Positions 7,300 to 15,473 of a DNA stretch of 17,169 bases are shown here, piece by piece. Position 1 is the first letter of the stretch, and each line of letters opens with the position of its first letter. The notes beneath the pieces are model-generated. The model did no database searches. It had not been told where the DNA came from and saw only the letters and a list, made by a program, of their open reading frames with translations. Source of the stretch: JBFJVZ01 sp041623895 (lineage in GTDB: Bacteria > Planctomycetota > Planctomycetia > Pirellulales > Pirellulaceae); assembly GCA_041623895.1 (NCBI GenBank), contig JBFJVZ010000122.1, positions 1 through 17,169 of the forward strand, given 5' to 3'. Position numbers and translations under genes: made by a program.

Positions 7300-7677
7300 A
7301 TGGCAATTTACGGAACCGCCCTGTTGGCCCTCTGCCTGTTGATCGGATCGATCGTGGGCAGGTTGCTGGGCATGGCTGTCGGGGTCGATGCCAACGTGGG
7401 CGGGGTCGGCATCGCCATGCTGATGCTGATCCTGTTCAGTGACCGATTACAGCGCGCCGGGCGCATCGAACCGCCCACCAGGCAGGGGATCATTTTTTGG
7501 AGTTCGGTGTACATTCCGATTGTGGTTGCGATGGCCGCCAGCCAAAACGTTCGCGCCGCAGTCACCGGCGGCCCCGTGGCGATCCTGGCTGGCGTGTTGG
7601 CGGTCGTTGTTTCCTTTGCGATGGTGCCACTGATCAGCCGGATTGGAAATGAACCTGCAACCAAGGATCGATCATGA
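7300..7677 (+). CDS. madL: Malonate transporter subunit MadL
   Basis: MadL is the small membrane subunit of the two-component malonate carrier (MadLM in Malonomonas rubra, MdcLM in Pseudomonas/Acinetobacter), reported as a sodium-malonate symporter in M. rubra. From ATG 7300 the product is 125 residues, and its N-terminus AIYGTALLALCLLIGSIVGR matches the usual MadL beginning. The conserved GVDANVGGVGIAMLMLI follows at 28-44. Four membrane spans are visible at about 3-24, 32-47, 63-81 and 92-113. An upstream in-frame ATG at 7264 would add 12 polar residues not typical of the family. It sits almost on the predicted transcription start, so 7300 is preferred. The 3' end overlaps madM by 4 bases (ATGA), indicating translational coupling and equimolar synthesis. 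Confidence 0.9.
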   Translation: MAIYGTALLALCLLIGSIVGRLLGMAVGVDANVGGVGIAMLMLILFSDRLQRAGRIEPPTRQGIIFWSSVYIPIVVAMAASQNVRAAVTGGPVAILAGVLAVVVSFAMVPLISRIGNEPATKDRS

Positions 7678-8444
7678 CGGACGTCATCGATGCGATCGGC
7701 GGTGAATTGACCAGGTATTCATTGATCACTGCGTTCTCCGTCATCGGCGTCACCGTCTGGATTTCGTACGCGTTGTCTGACCGTCTGACCCGGGGACGCA
7801 TTCACGGATCGGCCATTGCCATTTTGATTGGGCTGATCATGGCTTACGTTGGCGGCCAAGTGACCAGAGGCGAAAAAGGAATCGCTGACCTTGCCATCTT
7901 TTCCGGGATCGGACTGATGGGTGGAGCCATGTTTCGCGATTTTGCGATTGTGGCGACGGCTTTCGGAGTGCGGCTGGATGAGTTTTTGAAGACCGGTATC
8001 AGTGGAATCGTGTCGCTGTTTGCCGGTGTCGTCGTGTCGTTCATCGTGGGTGCCTGCGTTGCTTACGGTTTTGGCTATCGGGACGCCGTCGCCATGACAA
8101 CGATCGGAGCCGGGGCGGCAACTTACATTGTCGGACCAGTCACGGGAGGTGCGATTGGCGCCAGCGGCGAACTGATGGCGCTCAGCGTCGCAGCCGGTTT
8201 GGTCAAATCGATCTTGGTGATGACCATCACACCGTTTGTGGCACCGCTGATCGGCCTGGACAATCCGAGATCGGCACTGATTTTCGGCGGATTGATGGGC
8301 ACCACCAGCGGAGTCGCAGCGGGACTCGCCGCCACCGATCCTAAGTTGGTTCCGTACGGTGCGATGACGGCAACGTTCTACACGGGACTCGGCTGTTTAC
8401 TTGGACCTTCCGTCATTTACATGATCATGCGAGCGATTGTATGA
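7674..8444 (+). CDS. madM: Malonate transporter subunit MadM
   Basis: MadM is the larger partner of MadL in malonate uptake at the inner membrane. The 256-residue length fits the family (about 250), and the sequence is almost entirely hydrophobic with short charged loops. Spans are visible at about 15-34, 44-62, 72-96, 105-133, 138-160, 165-194, 200-220 and 230-252. Glycine-rich stretches typical of the carrier include FSGIGLMGGAMFRDF at 76-90, TIGAGAATYIVGPVTGGAIG at 143-162 and FGGLMGTTSGVAAGLAATDP at 204-223. ATG 7674 overlaps the madL stop, and AAGGA lies 6 bases upstream of it inside madL. Its own stop overlaps the ATG of the CoA ligase in the same ATGA fashion. The order madL-madM is the standard order of this carrier. 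Confidence 0.92.
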   Translation: MTDVIDAIGGELTRYSLITAFSVIGVTVWISYALSDRLTRGRIHGSAIAILIGLIMAYVGGQVTRGEKGIADLAIFSGIGLMGGAMFRDFAIVATAFGVRLDEFLKTGISGIVSLFAGVVVSFIVGACVAYGFGYRDAVAMTTIGAGAATYIVGPVTGGAIGASGELMALSVAAGLVKSILVMTITPFVAPLIGLDNPRSALIFGGLMGTTSGVAAGLAATDPKLVPYGAMTATFYTGLGCLLGPSVIYMIMRAIV

Positions 8445-9937
8445 CTGAACCGAACCTCACCATTGGGCTGATTGCCCGAGCGCAGTTGCATGGTGATGCG
8501 GTGGCACTGCGTACGAAGACGGAAGAAAAGAGCTACGCAGAAATCCTCGATCGTTCGACCGCGATCGCGGCGGCGTTGTTAGATTCGCGAGATGATTTGC
8601 ATGAAGCCCGTGTGGCGTTTCTGATCCCAGCTGGTTTCGAGTATGTCGGCGTCCAGTGGGCGATTTGGCGCAGCGGTGGTGTCGCCGTGCCGCTCAGTTT
8701 GTCGGCAACGGAGCCGGAATTGGAATACGTGCTCAGTGATTCGCAGTCGGAGACGGTAGTGACGACGGGGTCCCTGGCGGAAAAAACACGGCCACTTGTT
8801 CAGCGGCTGGGTTTGCGTTTGCTGATTGTCGATGACATTGGTGATGAACAGGCAAGCGACTTGCCGTCCATTACTGCTGACCGCCGGGCAATGATTCTTT
8901 ACACCAGCGGCACGACCAGCAAACCGAAAGGCGTGGTGTCGACACACGCTAACATTCAAGCGCAAATCGAATCGTTGATTGATGCCTGGCGGTGGCAGCG
9001 GACCGATTGCATTCCGCTGTTTTTGCCGCTGCATCACATTCACGGCATCATCAATATCCTGTCGTCTGCACTTTGGGCGGGTGCGACAATCGAACCGTTT
9101 CCGCAGTTTGACATGGATACCATTCTCTCCCGCGTTTCTGCGGATAGCTATTCGGTCTTCATGGCGGTCCCGACGATTTATGTGAAATTGATTCAGGCGA
9201 TCGAGTCGTTGCCGGAGGATGAACAAGCGAAAGTCGTCGACGGCTTTGCTCGCCTGCGATTAATGATTTCCGGCTCCGCCGCGCTGCCGGCCAGCGTGCA
9301 TGAAAAGTGGACATCGCTTACCGGGAAAAAATTGTTGGAAAGATACGGGATGACCGAAATCGGCATGGCCTTGTCGAATCCCTATGACGGTCAGCGACGC
9401 CCGGGGGCTGTTGGGCAGCCTTTGCCGGGCGTTGAGATCCGTTTGAAATCGGAAACAGGAGTGGTGACAGGCGACGATGAACCGGGCGAGATTCAAGTCC
9501 GCGGCCCGGGCGTGTTTGCAGAGTATTGGAAGCGCGGGGAAGCAACGCGGGAATCGTTCGAGGACGGCTGGTTCAAGACCGGCGATATGGCAGTCTTGGA
9601 AGATGGCTATTACCGAATCATGGGCCGGCAGTCTGTCGATATCATCAAGAGCGGTGGTTACAAGTTGTCGGCGCTGGAGATCGAAGCCGTCTTGCTCGAA
9701 CACCCCGCGGTTTCAGAATGTGCCGTGGTCGGCATCGCCGATGAAACTTGGGGCGAAGCGGTTGCGGCTGCTGTTGTGCTCGCCGATGGCGAAGAACTTG
9801 ATCTGGAATCGCTGCGATTGTGGTGCCGCGACAGAATCTCTCGTTACAAGCTTCCCAAAAAGTTGCTCGTCGTCGAGAGTTTGCCGCGAAACGCGATGGG
9901 GAAAGTTACCAAACCAGCCGTGAGTCAACTATTCTGA
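8441..9937 (+). CDS. matB: Malonyl-CoA synthetase (ACSF3/MatB-like acyl-CoA ligase)
   Basis: This cytosolic adenylate-forming enzyme most likely converts malonate, CoA and ATP to malonyl-CoA, AMP and pyrophosphate. The 498 residues contain the ANL-family motifs: P-loop LYTSGTTSKPKG at 153-164, LPLHHIHGI at 195-203, ERYGMTEIGMALSNPYDG at 300-317, the KTGD hinge region at 379-382, GRQSVDIIKSGGYKLSALEI at 395-414, and the C-terminal lysine motif PRNAMGK ending at K488. The segments ERYGMTEIGMALSNP and SVDIIKSGGYKLSALE closely match my memory of mitochondrial ACSF3 and bacterial MatB, both malonyl-CoA synthetases. The malonate carrier directly upstream supports the substrate. ATG 8441 overlaps the madM stop (ATGA). 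A related ligase for methylmalonate or another short acid is the main alternative. There is no decarboxylase gene next to it. Confidence 0.85.
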   Translation: MTEPNLTIGLIARAQLHGDAVALRTKTEEKSYAEILDRSTAIAAALLDSRDDLHEARVAFLIPAGFEYVGVQWAIWRSGGVAVPLSLSATEPELEYVLSDSQSETVVTTGSLAEKTRPLVQRLGLRLLIVDDIGDEQASDLPSITADRRAMILYTSGTTSKPKGVVSTHANIQAQIESLIDAWRWQRTDCIPLFLPLHHIHGIINILSSALWAGATIEPFPQFDMDTILSRVSADSYSVFMAVPTIYVKLIQAIESLPEDEQAKVVDGFARLRLMISGSAALPASVHEKWTSLTGKKLLERYGMTEIGMALSNPYDGQRRPGAVGQPLPGVEIRLKSETGVVTGDDEPGEIQVRGPGVFAEYWKRGEATRESFEDGWFKTGDMAVLEDGYYRIMGRQSVDIIKSGGYKLSALEIEAVLLEHPAVSECAVVGIADETWGEAVAAAVVLADGEELDLESLRLWCRDRISRYKLPKKLLVVESLPRNAMGKVTKPAVSQLF

Positions 9938-9938
9938 C

Positions 9939-9963
9939 TGCTGAGTTGTCCAGCAAAATTTTT
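9939..9963 (+). terminator. Weak hairpin with T-tract after the malonate operon
   Basis: TGCTG (9939-9943) pairs with CAGCA (9951-9955) around a 7-base loop, followed by AAA and five Ts. The five-pair stem is short, so termination, if any, is partial. The next gene starts only 15 bases later and may still be read through. Confidence 0.25.
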
Positions 9964-9977
9964 CTTGGAATCGAAGC

Positions 9978-10802
9978 ATGATAATTCGATCAGCCCTTTG
10001 TTGTTTGTTTCTCCTGAACGGTTCACTTGCACTGGCGCAAGAATCGAAACCGAGCGCAACCGAGTACAAGACAAACACCGACATCTTGTACCGCAATGGG
10101 GAATTGACCGACTACATGAAAGAGCGTTGCCGATTGGATGTTTACTATCCAGCCAACGTGAAGGATTTTCCGACCGTCGTGTGGTTCCACGGCGGCGGTT
10201 TAAAGGGCGGCAATCGCTCGATCCCAAAACAACTGAAGGGGCAGAAGATAGCGGTCGTTGCGGTGAACTATCGTCTTCATCCGAAAGTCAAATCGCCGGC
10301 TTATGTTGAAGATGCCGCCGCCGCGGTTGCCTGGACGTTTCACAACATTGAAAAATACGGTGGGTCAAAGAAACGCATTTTTGTCAGCGGTCATTCAGCG
10401 GGCGGCTACCTGACCAGCATGATCGGCCTGGATAAACGATGGCTGGCAGCGTTCGATGTCGATGCGGACGAGATCGCCGGTTTGATTCCGTTCAGCGGGC
10501 ACACAATCACGCACTTCACCATCCGCGCCGAACGGGGCATCGACGGCAAACAACCAATTGTCGACGACATGGCCCCGCTGTACCACGTGCGCAATGACGC
10601 ACCCCCACTGCTGCTGATCACGGGTGATCGTGAACTGGAGATGCTCGGCCGTTACGAAGAGAACGCGTACTTGTGGCGAATGATGCAGGTGGTCGAACAC
10701 CCCAGCACCGAGTTATATGAGCTGGACGGTTTTAATCACGGGCAAATGGCTGATCCGGCCCACCCGTTGCTGCTGCGGTTCATCAGCAAGATCTCAAAAT
10801 AG
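9978..10802 (+). CDS. Exported alpha/beta hydrolase (esterase/lipase, BD-FAE/acetyl-esterase type)
   Basis: The 274-residue product begins with a signal peptide (MIIRSALCCLFLLNGSLALA, probable cleavage before Q21). Past the cleavage site it has the hormone-sensitive-lipase-like fold: oxyanion motif HGGG at 71-74, nucleophile elbow GHSAGG with Ser140, acid GDREL with Asp217, and catalytic His254 in GFNHGQM. The CRLDVYYP strand before the oxyanion loop is typical of carboxylesterases that remove acetyl or feruloyl groups from polysaccharides, but the substrate cannot be inferred. It probably acts in the periplasm. It starts 40 bases after the malonyl-CoA synthetase, so it may be co-transcribed, although its exported location gives no clear link to malonate. 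Two cysteines in the signal (C8, C9) are not in a lipobox context. ATG 9978 has only a weak GGAA upstream. Confidence 0.85.
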   Translation: MIIRSALCCLFLLNGSLALAQESKPSATEYKTNTDILYRNGELTDYMKERCRLDVYYPANVKDFPTVVWFHGGGLKGGNRSIPKQLKGQKIAVVAVNYRLHPKVKSPAYVEDAAAAVAWTFHNIEKYGGSKKRIFVSGHSAGGYLTSMIGLDKRWLAAFDVDADEIAGLIPFSGHTITHFTIRAERGIDGKQPIVDDMAPLYHVRNDAPPLLLITGDRELEMLGRYEENAYLWRMMQVVEHPSTELYELDGFNHGQMADPAHPLLLRFISKISK

Positions 10803-10838
10803 CCTGAAAGTCACCACAGGCACGGGTGGATGATGACG

Positions 10839-10867
10839 TGGACGTTTGGTGGCCGCCACATTACAAT
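10839..10867 (+). promoter_or_regulatory. Predicted promoter for the DUF1549-PPC-DUF1501 block
   Basis: TGGACG (10839-10844), a 17-base spacer and TACAAT (10862-10867) fit a sigma-70-type promoter, with the same -10 box as the PEP-CTERM gene. The leader to ATG 10933 would be about 60 bases. It contains a small GAAGG-ATTCG-CCTTC hairpin at 10876-10890. Confidence 0.45.
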
Positions 10868-10932
10868 GAGTAGTCGAAGGATTCGCCTTCCTACCCCCAG
10901 TTGCCCGGCTAAAGGCGACTCCCACCTCAGTC

Positions 10933-13176
10933 ATGTCAACTGCCGTGACTTCTCCTGATTTTCTTTCCAAGTTCCATCTCGGCCATGCGCTTTGCGCTGC
11001 CTGGCTGATGCTGTTTGCCGGGTCAGCACTCGCTGAGCAAACAACCCCGGTTAGCTTCGTCAACGATATCGTGCCGGTGCTGACCAAAGCTGGCTGCAAT
11101 GCCGGTGTTTGCCATGCCAAAGCGGGTGGCGGACAAAACGGTTTTCAGCTGTCGCTGCTCGGGTTTGAACCGCAGGAAGACTACGACTATCTGACTCGCC
11201 AGGGTCGCGGCCGCCGGCTCTTTCCCGCTGCGCCCGATCATAGTTTGATTTTGCTGAAAGCATCCGCGCAGGTTCCCCACGGTGGCGGCGTGCGTTTGGA
11301 AAAAGACTCGCAGGGTTACGGAGTCTTACGTAGCTGGATTCAGCAAGGCACGCCCTACGGCGGTGATCAGGCAACGCTTTCGTCGATTCTGATTCAGCCG
11401 GATCGCGGTGTGTTGCCTCCAGGCGCAGAACAGCAACTGAAAACAATCGCCCACTTCTCCGACGGCAGTACGCGCGACGTCAGCAGCCTTGCTTTGTACG
11501 AATCCAATGACAGCGCGATGGCCGAAGTCGATGACAGCGGTCTTGTCAAAGCAGCGGAGCTTCCGGGTAAGTTCTCGATCATGGTTCGCTACCAAGGCAA
11601 GGTGTCCGTCTTCAGTGGCGCCGTACCGCTGGGAGCGCCGGTGGAAGAGTTGCCGCCGTCGAAGAACTTCATCGACGAACACCTTTTTGCGAATTTACAA
11701 CAACTGGGAATTCCGCCCTCACCGGTTTGCGATGATGCCACGTTCCTGCGCCGTGTGACGTTGGACATTGGCGGACGCTTGCCGACGGAGGAGGAGACTC
11801 GCGAGTTTCTGGCGGACACAGCGACGGATAAGCGCGAGCGGTTAATTGATCGCCTACTGCGTAGTCCCTCTTACGCCGACTTCTTTGCCAACAAATGGAC
11901 ATCACTGCTGAAGAATCGCCGCGATGTGGCCAGCGACATCACGTCCAACTTTGCCTTTCATGCTTGGATTCGCGACAGCCTGCTGGCCAATAAACCGTAC
12001 GACCAGATCGTCCGCGAATTACTGGCGGCAACCGGAACGGTGATCGCCAACCCGGCGGTGGCCTGGTACAAGCGCGTCAAAGAACCAAAAGAACAATTGG
12101 AAGATGTTGCCCAGTTGTTTCTCGGCGTCCGCATGCAGTGCGCCCAGTGCCACCATCATCCGTTCGAACGCTGGAGCCAAGACGACTACTATGGGTTTGC
12201 CGCGTTCTTCAGCCAGGTCGGCCGCAAACCTTCGGGGGTGCAAGGCGAAGATCTGATCTTTCACAAACGCGGTGTCGCCCAATCACAGAACGTCAAGACC
12301 GGCTTGATGGTTCGGCCGGCCGCTTTGGGTGATGATGTTGGTGAGATCCCGCCCGATCACGATCCGCGATTGCGGCTGGCCGATTGGATGAGTTCGGCTG
12401 AGAACCCGTTTTTTGCCAAAGCAGTGGTGAATCGATACTGGAAACACTTTTTTAAACGTGGACTGATCGAACCGGAAGACGATATTCGCGACACCAACCC
12501 GCCGACCAATCCGGAATTGTTGGAGGCATTGGAAAAACATTTCGTCAGTAGCAAGTTCGACTTGAAAGAACTGGTCCGAGTCATCACGCAATCGAGTGCT
12601 TACCAACTGAGCGCGATTCCGAATGAGCATAACGTCGCTGACCAGCAAAATTACTCGCGTTATTATCCGCGGCGGATGCAGGCGGAAGTGCTGCTGGATT
12701 CAATCGATGATTTGAGCGGGGCCAGAACCAGCTTTGCCAATCTGCCGGTGGGAACCCGTGCCGTGGCGCTGCCGGACAATAGTTACAACAATGCGTCGCC
12801 GTTGCTGCGCGTGTTCGGCCGACCGGAGAGCACCAGTGTGTGTGAATGTGAACGTCGTGAATCGGCCAGCCTGGCACAGAGTCTGCACCTGATCAATGCG
12901 GCGGATGTGAAAGCCAAACTGGCAACTTCCGGTGGTCGAGCGGACCGGCTTTCAAAAGCAGAGAAGTCCGCCAAGGAAAAGATTAGCGAACTTTACCTGG
13001 CCGCCTTTTCGCGTCAGCCGAGGCCGGAGGAATTGGATACGGCGCTGGCCTATTTGGCCGAGTCGCGGTACGACGCCAACGGCAAACCGATCGATCCCAA
13101 AATAGTCGCCCGGGACAATTTCCAAGATTTACTCTGGGCGTTGATCAATTCGAAAGAGTTTTTGTTCAACCATTAA
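10933..13176 (+). CDS. Exported DUF1549/DUF1553 protein with cytochrome-like Cys motifs and Ig-like domain
   Basis: The 747-residue product starts with a signal segment (hydrophobic ALCAAWLMLFAGSALA, probable cleavage after A34). Domain order is: an N-terminal cytochrome-like region with CNAGVCH (C55, C60, H61), a bacterial Ig-like (Big_2) domain at about 150-235, DUF1549 (PSCyt2) at about 245-430 with CAQCHHHPFERW (C403, C406, H407), and DUF1553 (PSD1) at about 475-735 with CECERRESASLAQ at 637-649. This is a very common planctomycete architecture of unproven function. The CxxCH at 403 matches a covalent haem motif, while the first motif is the irregular CX4CH. The protein probably acts in the periplasm. 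ATG 10933 has no clear Shine-Dalgarno site, and the start is chosen because it gives the signal peptide. It leads a block with the PPC and DUF1501 genes. Confidence 0.9.
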   Translation: MSTAVTSPDFLSKFHLGHALCAAWLMLFAGSALAEQTTPVSFVNDIVPVLTKAGCNAGVCHAKAGGGQNGFQLSLLGFEPQEDYDYLTRQGRGRRLFPAAPDHSLILLKASAQVPHGGGVRLEKDSQGYGVLRSWIQQGTPYGGDQATLSSILIQPDRGVLPPGAEQQLKTIAHFSDGSTRDVSSLALYESNDSAMAEVDDSGLVKAAELPGKFSIMVRYQGKVSVFSGAVPLGAPVEELPPSKNFIDEHLFANLQQLGIPPSPVCDDATFLRRVTLDIGGRLPTEEETREFLADTATDKRERLIDRLLRSPSYADFFANKWTSLLKNRRDVASDITSNFAFHAWIRDSLLANKPYDQIVRELLAATGTVIANPAVAWYKRVKEPKEQLEDVAQLFLGVRMQCAQCHHHPFERWSQDDYYGFAAFFSQVGRKPSGVQGEDLIFHKRGVAQSQNVKTGLMVRPAALGDDVGEIPPDHDPRLRLADWMSSAENPFFAKAVVNRYWKHFFKRGLIEPEDDIRDTNPPTNPELLEALEKHFVSSKFDLKELVRVITQSSAYQLSAIPNEHNVADQQNYSRYYPRRMQAEVLLDSIDDLSGARTSFANLPVGTRAVALPDNSYNNASPLLRVFGRPESTSVCECERRESASLAQSLHLINAADVKAKLATSGGRADRLSKAEKSAKEKISELYLAAFSRQPRPEELDTALAYLAESRYDANGKPIDPKIVARDNFQDLLWALINSKEFLFNH

Positions 13177-13178
13177 TC

Positions 13179-13205
13179 GTTATCGAATTCTCCGAATTCG
13201 ATAAC
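13179..13205. promoter_or_regulatory. Perfect 12-bp inverted repeat between block genes
   Basis: GTTATCGAATTC (13179-13190) and GAATTCGATAAC (13194-13205) are exact reverse complements around a TCC loop. The hairpin begins 2 bases after the upstream stop. No T-run follows, so it is not a standard terminator. It could be an mRNA processing or stabilising hairpin that uncouples expression of the first gene from the next two, or an operator for a dimeric regulator. Confidence 0.7.
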
Positions 13206-13265
13206 ACCACCATGAATTCATACACATCACCGCGCCAGGACACGTCCTGGGCTACGAGACGAGCC

Positions 13266-15473
13266 ATGAATCCGTCACGCATCACAAGCTTCGCTCTCCT
13301 GCTGTCCTTGCTCACGCATGCCGCGCTCGCGCAGTCGGTTTGCCTGCCGGCGCCGCGGCTATTGACCACGATGCCGATGGGCGGCCAGGCTGGAAGCGAA
13401 TTTGAACTCACCATCAGCGGCGAATTTATCGAAGGGGCTGAGCAGCTGGTTTTCTCACATCCCGGCATTACCGCCAACAAGTCGGCGGATAACAAATACA
13501 CCGTCAAGATCGCCGCCGATTGTCCGACCGGCATTCACGAAGCCCGCGTGATGACGCGGCTTGGCTTGTCAGCGGCACGAGTCTTTACGGTCGGCAAACT
13601 GCCGGAGGTGAGCCAAGAAAAGCACAGCACGACTGTCCAGTCGGCGATGCCGCTGCAGCTGAATTCGATCTGCAATGCAACGATGCCGGCACGCGGGGTG
13701 AATCATTACTCGATCGAGGCCAAAAAAGATCAACGGATTCTGGTCGACTGTGCGGCTCAGGGGATCGATTCAAAGTTGAATCCGGTGCTGATTGTGGGTG
13801 ACAAGGATGGCAACGATTTGCAGGTCGAGCGACGCGGCGGCGTGATCGACTTTCTGGTTCCGGACGACGGCACCTACACGATTAAGGTCCACGATCTAAC
13901 TTTCAACGGTGGAGAGCACTATTTTTATCGGCTTGTGATTCAGGAATTACCGGGCGAGGTGCCCGTGATTCGACAGCCCGCGACGCGGGCCGTGGCCGCC
14001 CACTCGTGGCCGCCTTTCGGATTGCCCCCCGAAGCACCGCTCAAGGAGCATGATTCCGAAGACGCTCAGAAACTCAACTTGCCTTGCGACATTGCCGGCA
14101 GTTTCTTTCCCGCTGCCGACGTGGACACGTATGAGTTCGAGGCCAAGAAAGGGGAACAATGGTGGATCGAAGTTGCCTCCCAGCGTCTCGGCCGACCAAC
14201 CGATGCTTCCGTGGTCGTGCAGCGCGTCAGCAAAGACGGCGACACGGAATCATTAGTCGATGTGGCCGAGTTGAGCGACATTCCCAGCCCGGTCAAAGTT
14301 TCCAGCAACGGTTATTCATACGACGGGCCGCCTTACAACGCCGGTTCTTCAGACGTGTTGGGGAAAATCGAAATTCCAGAGGACGGTACCTATCGATTGC
14401 AAGTCACCGATTTGTTCGGCGGCACGCGAAACGATCCGAATAATATTTATCGGCTCGTGATTCGCCAAGCGACTCCGGACTTTTCTGTCGTTGCTTGGGC
14501 CTTGCACATGAATCTCCGCAACGGAGATCGCAACGCGCTCTCGAAACCGATTGCGCTTCGTCGCGGTTGGACGATGCCGCTGGAAGTGATCGTCATTCGT
14601 CGCGATGGATTTGATGGCGAAATAGAGTTGATCATGGAGAACCTACCCGATGGGGTGAACGCCAGCGGCACCAAGATCCCGGCGGGAAAATCACGCGGCA
14701 TCATGCTGATCACCGCAGACGAAGGTGCTCCCAAAGGCTACGCCAACGCCACCTTCCGTGGGCGAGCAAAGATTGGCGATCAGACCGTCACGCGTCCCTG
14801 CCAGTTGGCGTCCATGGCCTGGCCGGTGCGGAACGCATGGAGCGAGATTCCCAGTCCACGACTTTTGTCCTCGATCGCAGTGTCGGTTAGCGATGATGAG
14901 ACGGCACCGATCACCATTGCGGCAAAAGAACGGAAAGTATGGGAAGCGAAGACGGGCGAAAAGTTAACCATTCCCCTGTTGCACATGCGTCGCGGAGAAT
15001 TTTCCGGTAAAGCCATCAATATGAGCACGTTTGGATCGCCTTTTGAATCATTCAAATTTGACCTTCCTCTGGACGCCGATAGCTCCGAGGCCATTATGGA
15101 TCTGGCGAAGACCCCGCCGGGCGAGTATTTGATCGCTCTGTATGGAAGCGCCGTTTCCAAACATCGTCACAATGTCGCTGCGATCACGGTCGCCGAACAA
15201 GAGCACACCAAGGCACAAGAGACGGCCGCCGCGCTGGCTGCCGAGGTAACGCGTTTGAGCGAACAAGCGAAAGTCGCTTCGGGCCAGGCGAAAACCGAAG
15301 CGGAAAAGTCGCTTGCCGCGGTCACCGCTGAAAAGAAAGCTGCTGATGCCGCCGTGGCCGCCGCGGAAAAACGTGTAGCTGCAGCCAAGAGTCAAGCTAA
15401 TCCAAAAGACATTGTCGATATCATTGTGTCTGAGCCGATCAAGATTCGTGTCCAACCAGCAGAGACGAAATGA
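13266..15473 (+). CDS. Exported PPC-domain protein with C-terminal coiled coil
   Basis: The product is 735 residues from ATG 13266. That start opens directly into a signal peptide (MNPSRITSFALLLSLLTHAA, then LAQ); the in-frame ATG at 13212 would put 18 polar residues before it and sits 6 bases from the hairpin. An Ig-like segment lies at about 30-115. Two pre-peptidase C-terminal (PPC)-like beta-sandwich domains follow at about 125-225 (VNHYSIEAKKDQ, VPDDGTYTIKVHDL) and 270-400 (VDTYEFEAKKGEQ, PEDGTYRLQVTDLFGG). A third beta-rich region follows. Residues about 645-712 form an Ala/Glu/Lys-rich coiled coil (AEQEHTKAQETAAALAAE and onward), then a short VDIIVSEPIKIRVQP tail. No catalytic motif was seen. 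A structural or binding role in the periplasm or envelope, alongside the DUF1549 and DUF1501 partners, is inference. Its stop overlaps the next ATG by 4 bases. Confidence 0.85.
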   Translation: MNPSRITSFALLLSLLTHAALAQSVCLPAPRLLTTMPMGGQAGSEFELTISGEFIEGAEQLVFSHPGITANKSADNKYTVKIAADCPTGIHEARVMTRLGLSAARVFTVGKLPEVSQEKHSTTVQSAMPLQLNSICNATMPARGVNHYSIEAKKDQRILVDCAAQGIDSKLNPVLIVGDKDGNDLQVERRGGVIDFLVPDDGTYTIKVHDLTFNGGEHYFYRLVIQELPGEVPVIRQPATRAVAAHSWPPFGLPPEAPLKEHDSEDAQKLNLPCDIAGSFFPAADVDTYEFEAKKGEQWWIEVASQRLGRPTDASVVVQRVSKDGDTESLVDVAELSDIPSPVKVSSNGYSYDGPPYNAGSSDVLGKIEIPEDGTYRLQVTDLFGGTRNDPNNIYRLVIRQATPDFSVVAWALHMNLRNGDRNALSKPIALRRGWTMPLEVIVIRRDGFDGEIELIMENLPDGVNASGTKIPAGKSRGIMLITADEGAPKGYANATFRGRAKIGDQTVTRPCQLASMAWPVRNAWSEIPSPRLLSSIAVSVSDDETAPITIAAKERKVWEAKTGEKLTIPLLHMRRGEFSGKAINMSTFGSPFESFKFDLPLDADSSEAIMDLAKTPPGEYLIALYGSAVSKHRHNVAAITVAEQEHTKAQETAAALAAEVTRLSEQAKVASGQAKTEAEKSLAAVTAEKKAADAAVAAAEKRVAAAKSQANPKDIVDIIVSEPIKIRVQPAETK

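Noticed and set aside
13212..13265. Upstream ATG for the PPC protein
   Set aside because: It has no ribosome site, is 6 bases from a strong hairpin, and would place 18 polar residues before a standard signal peptide.
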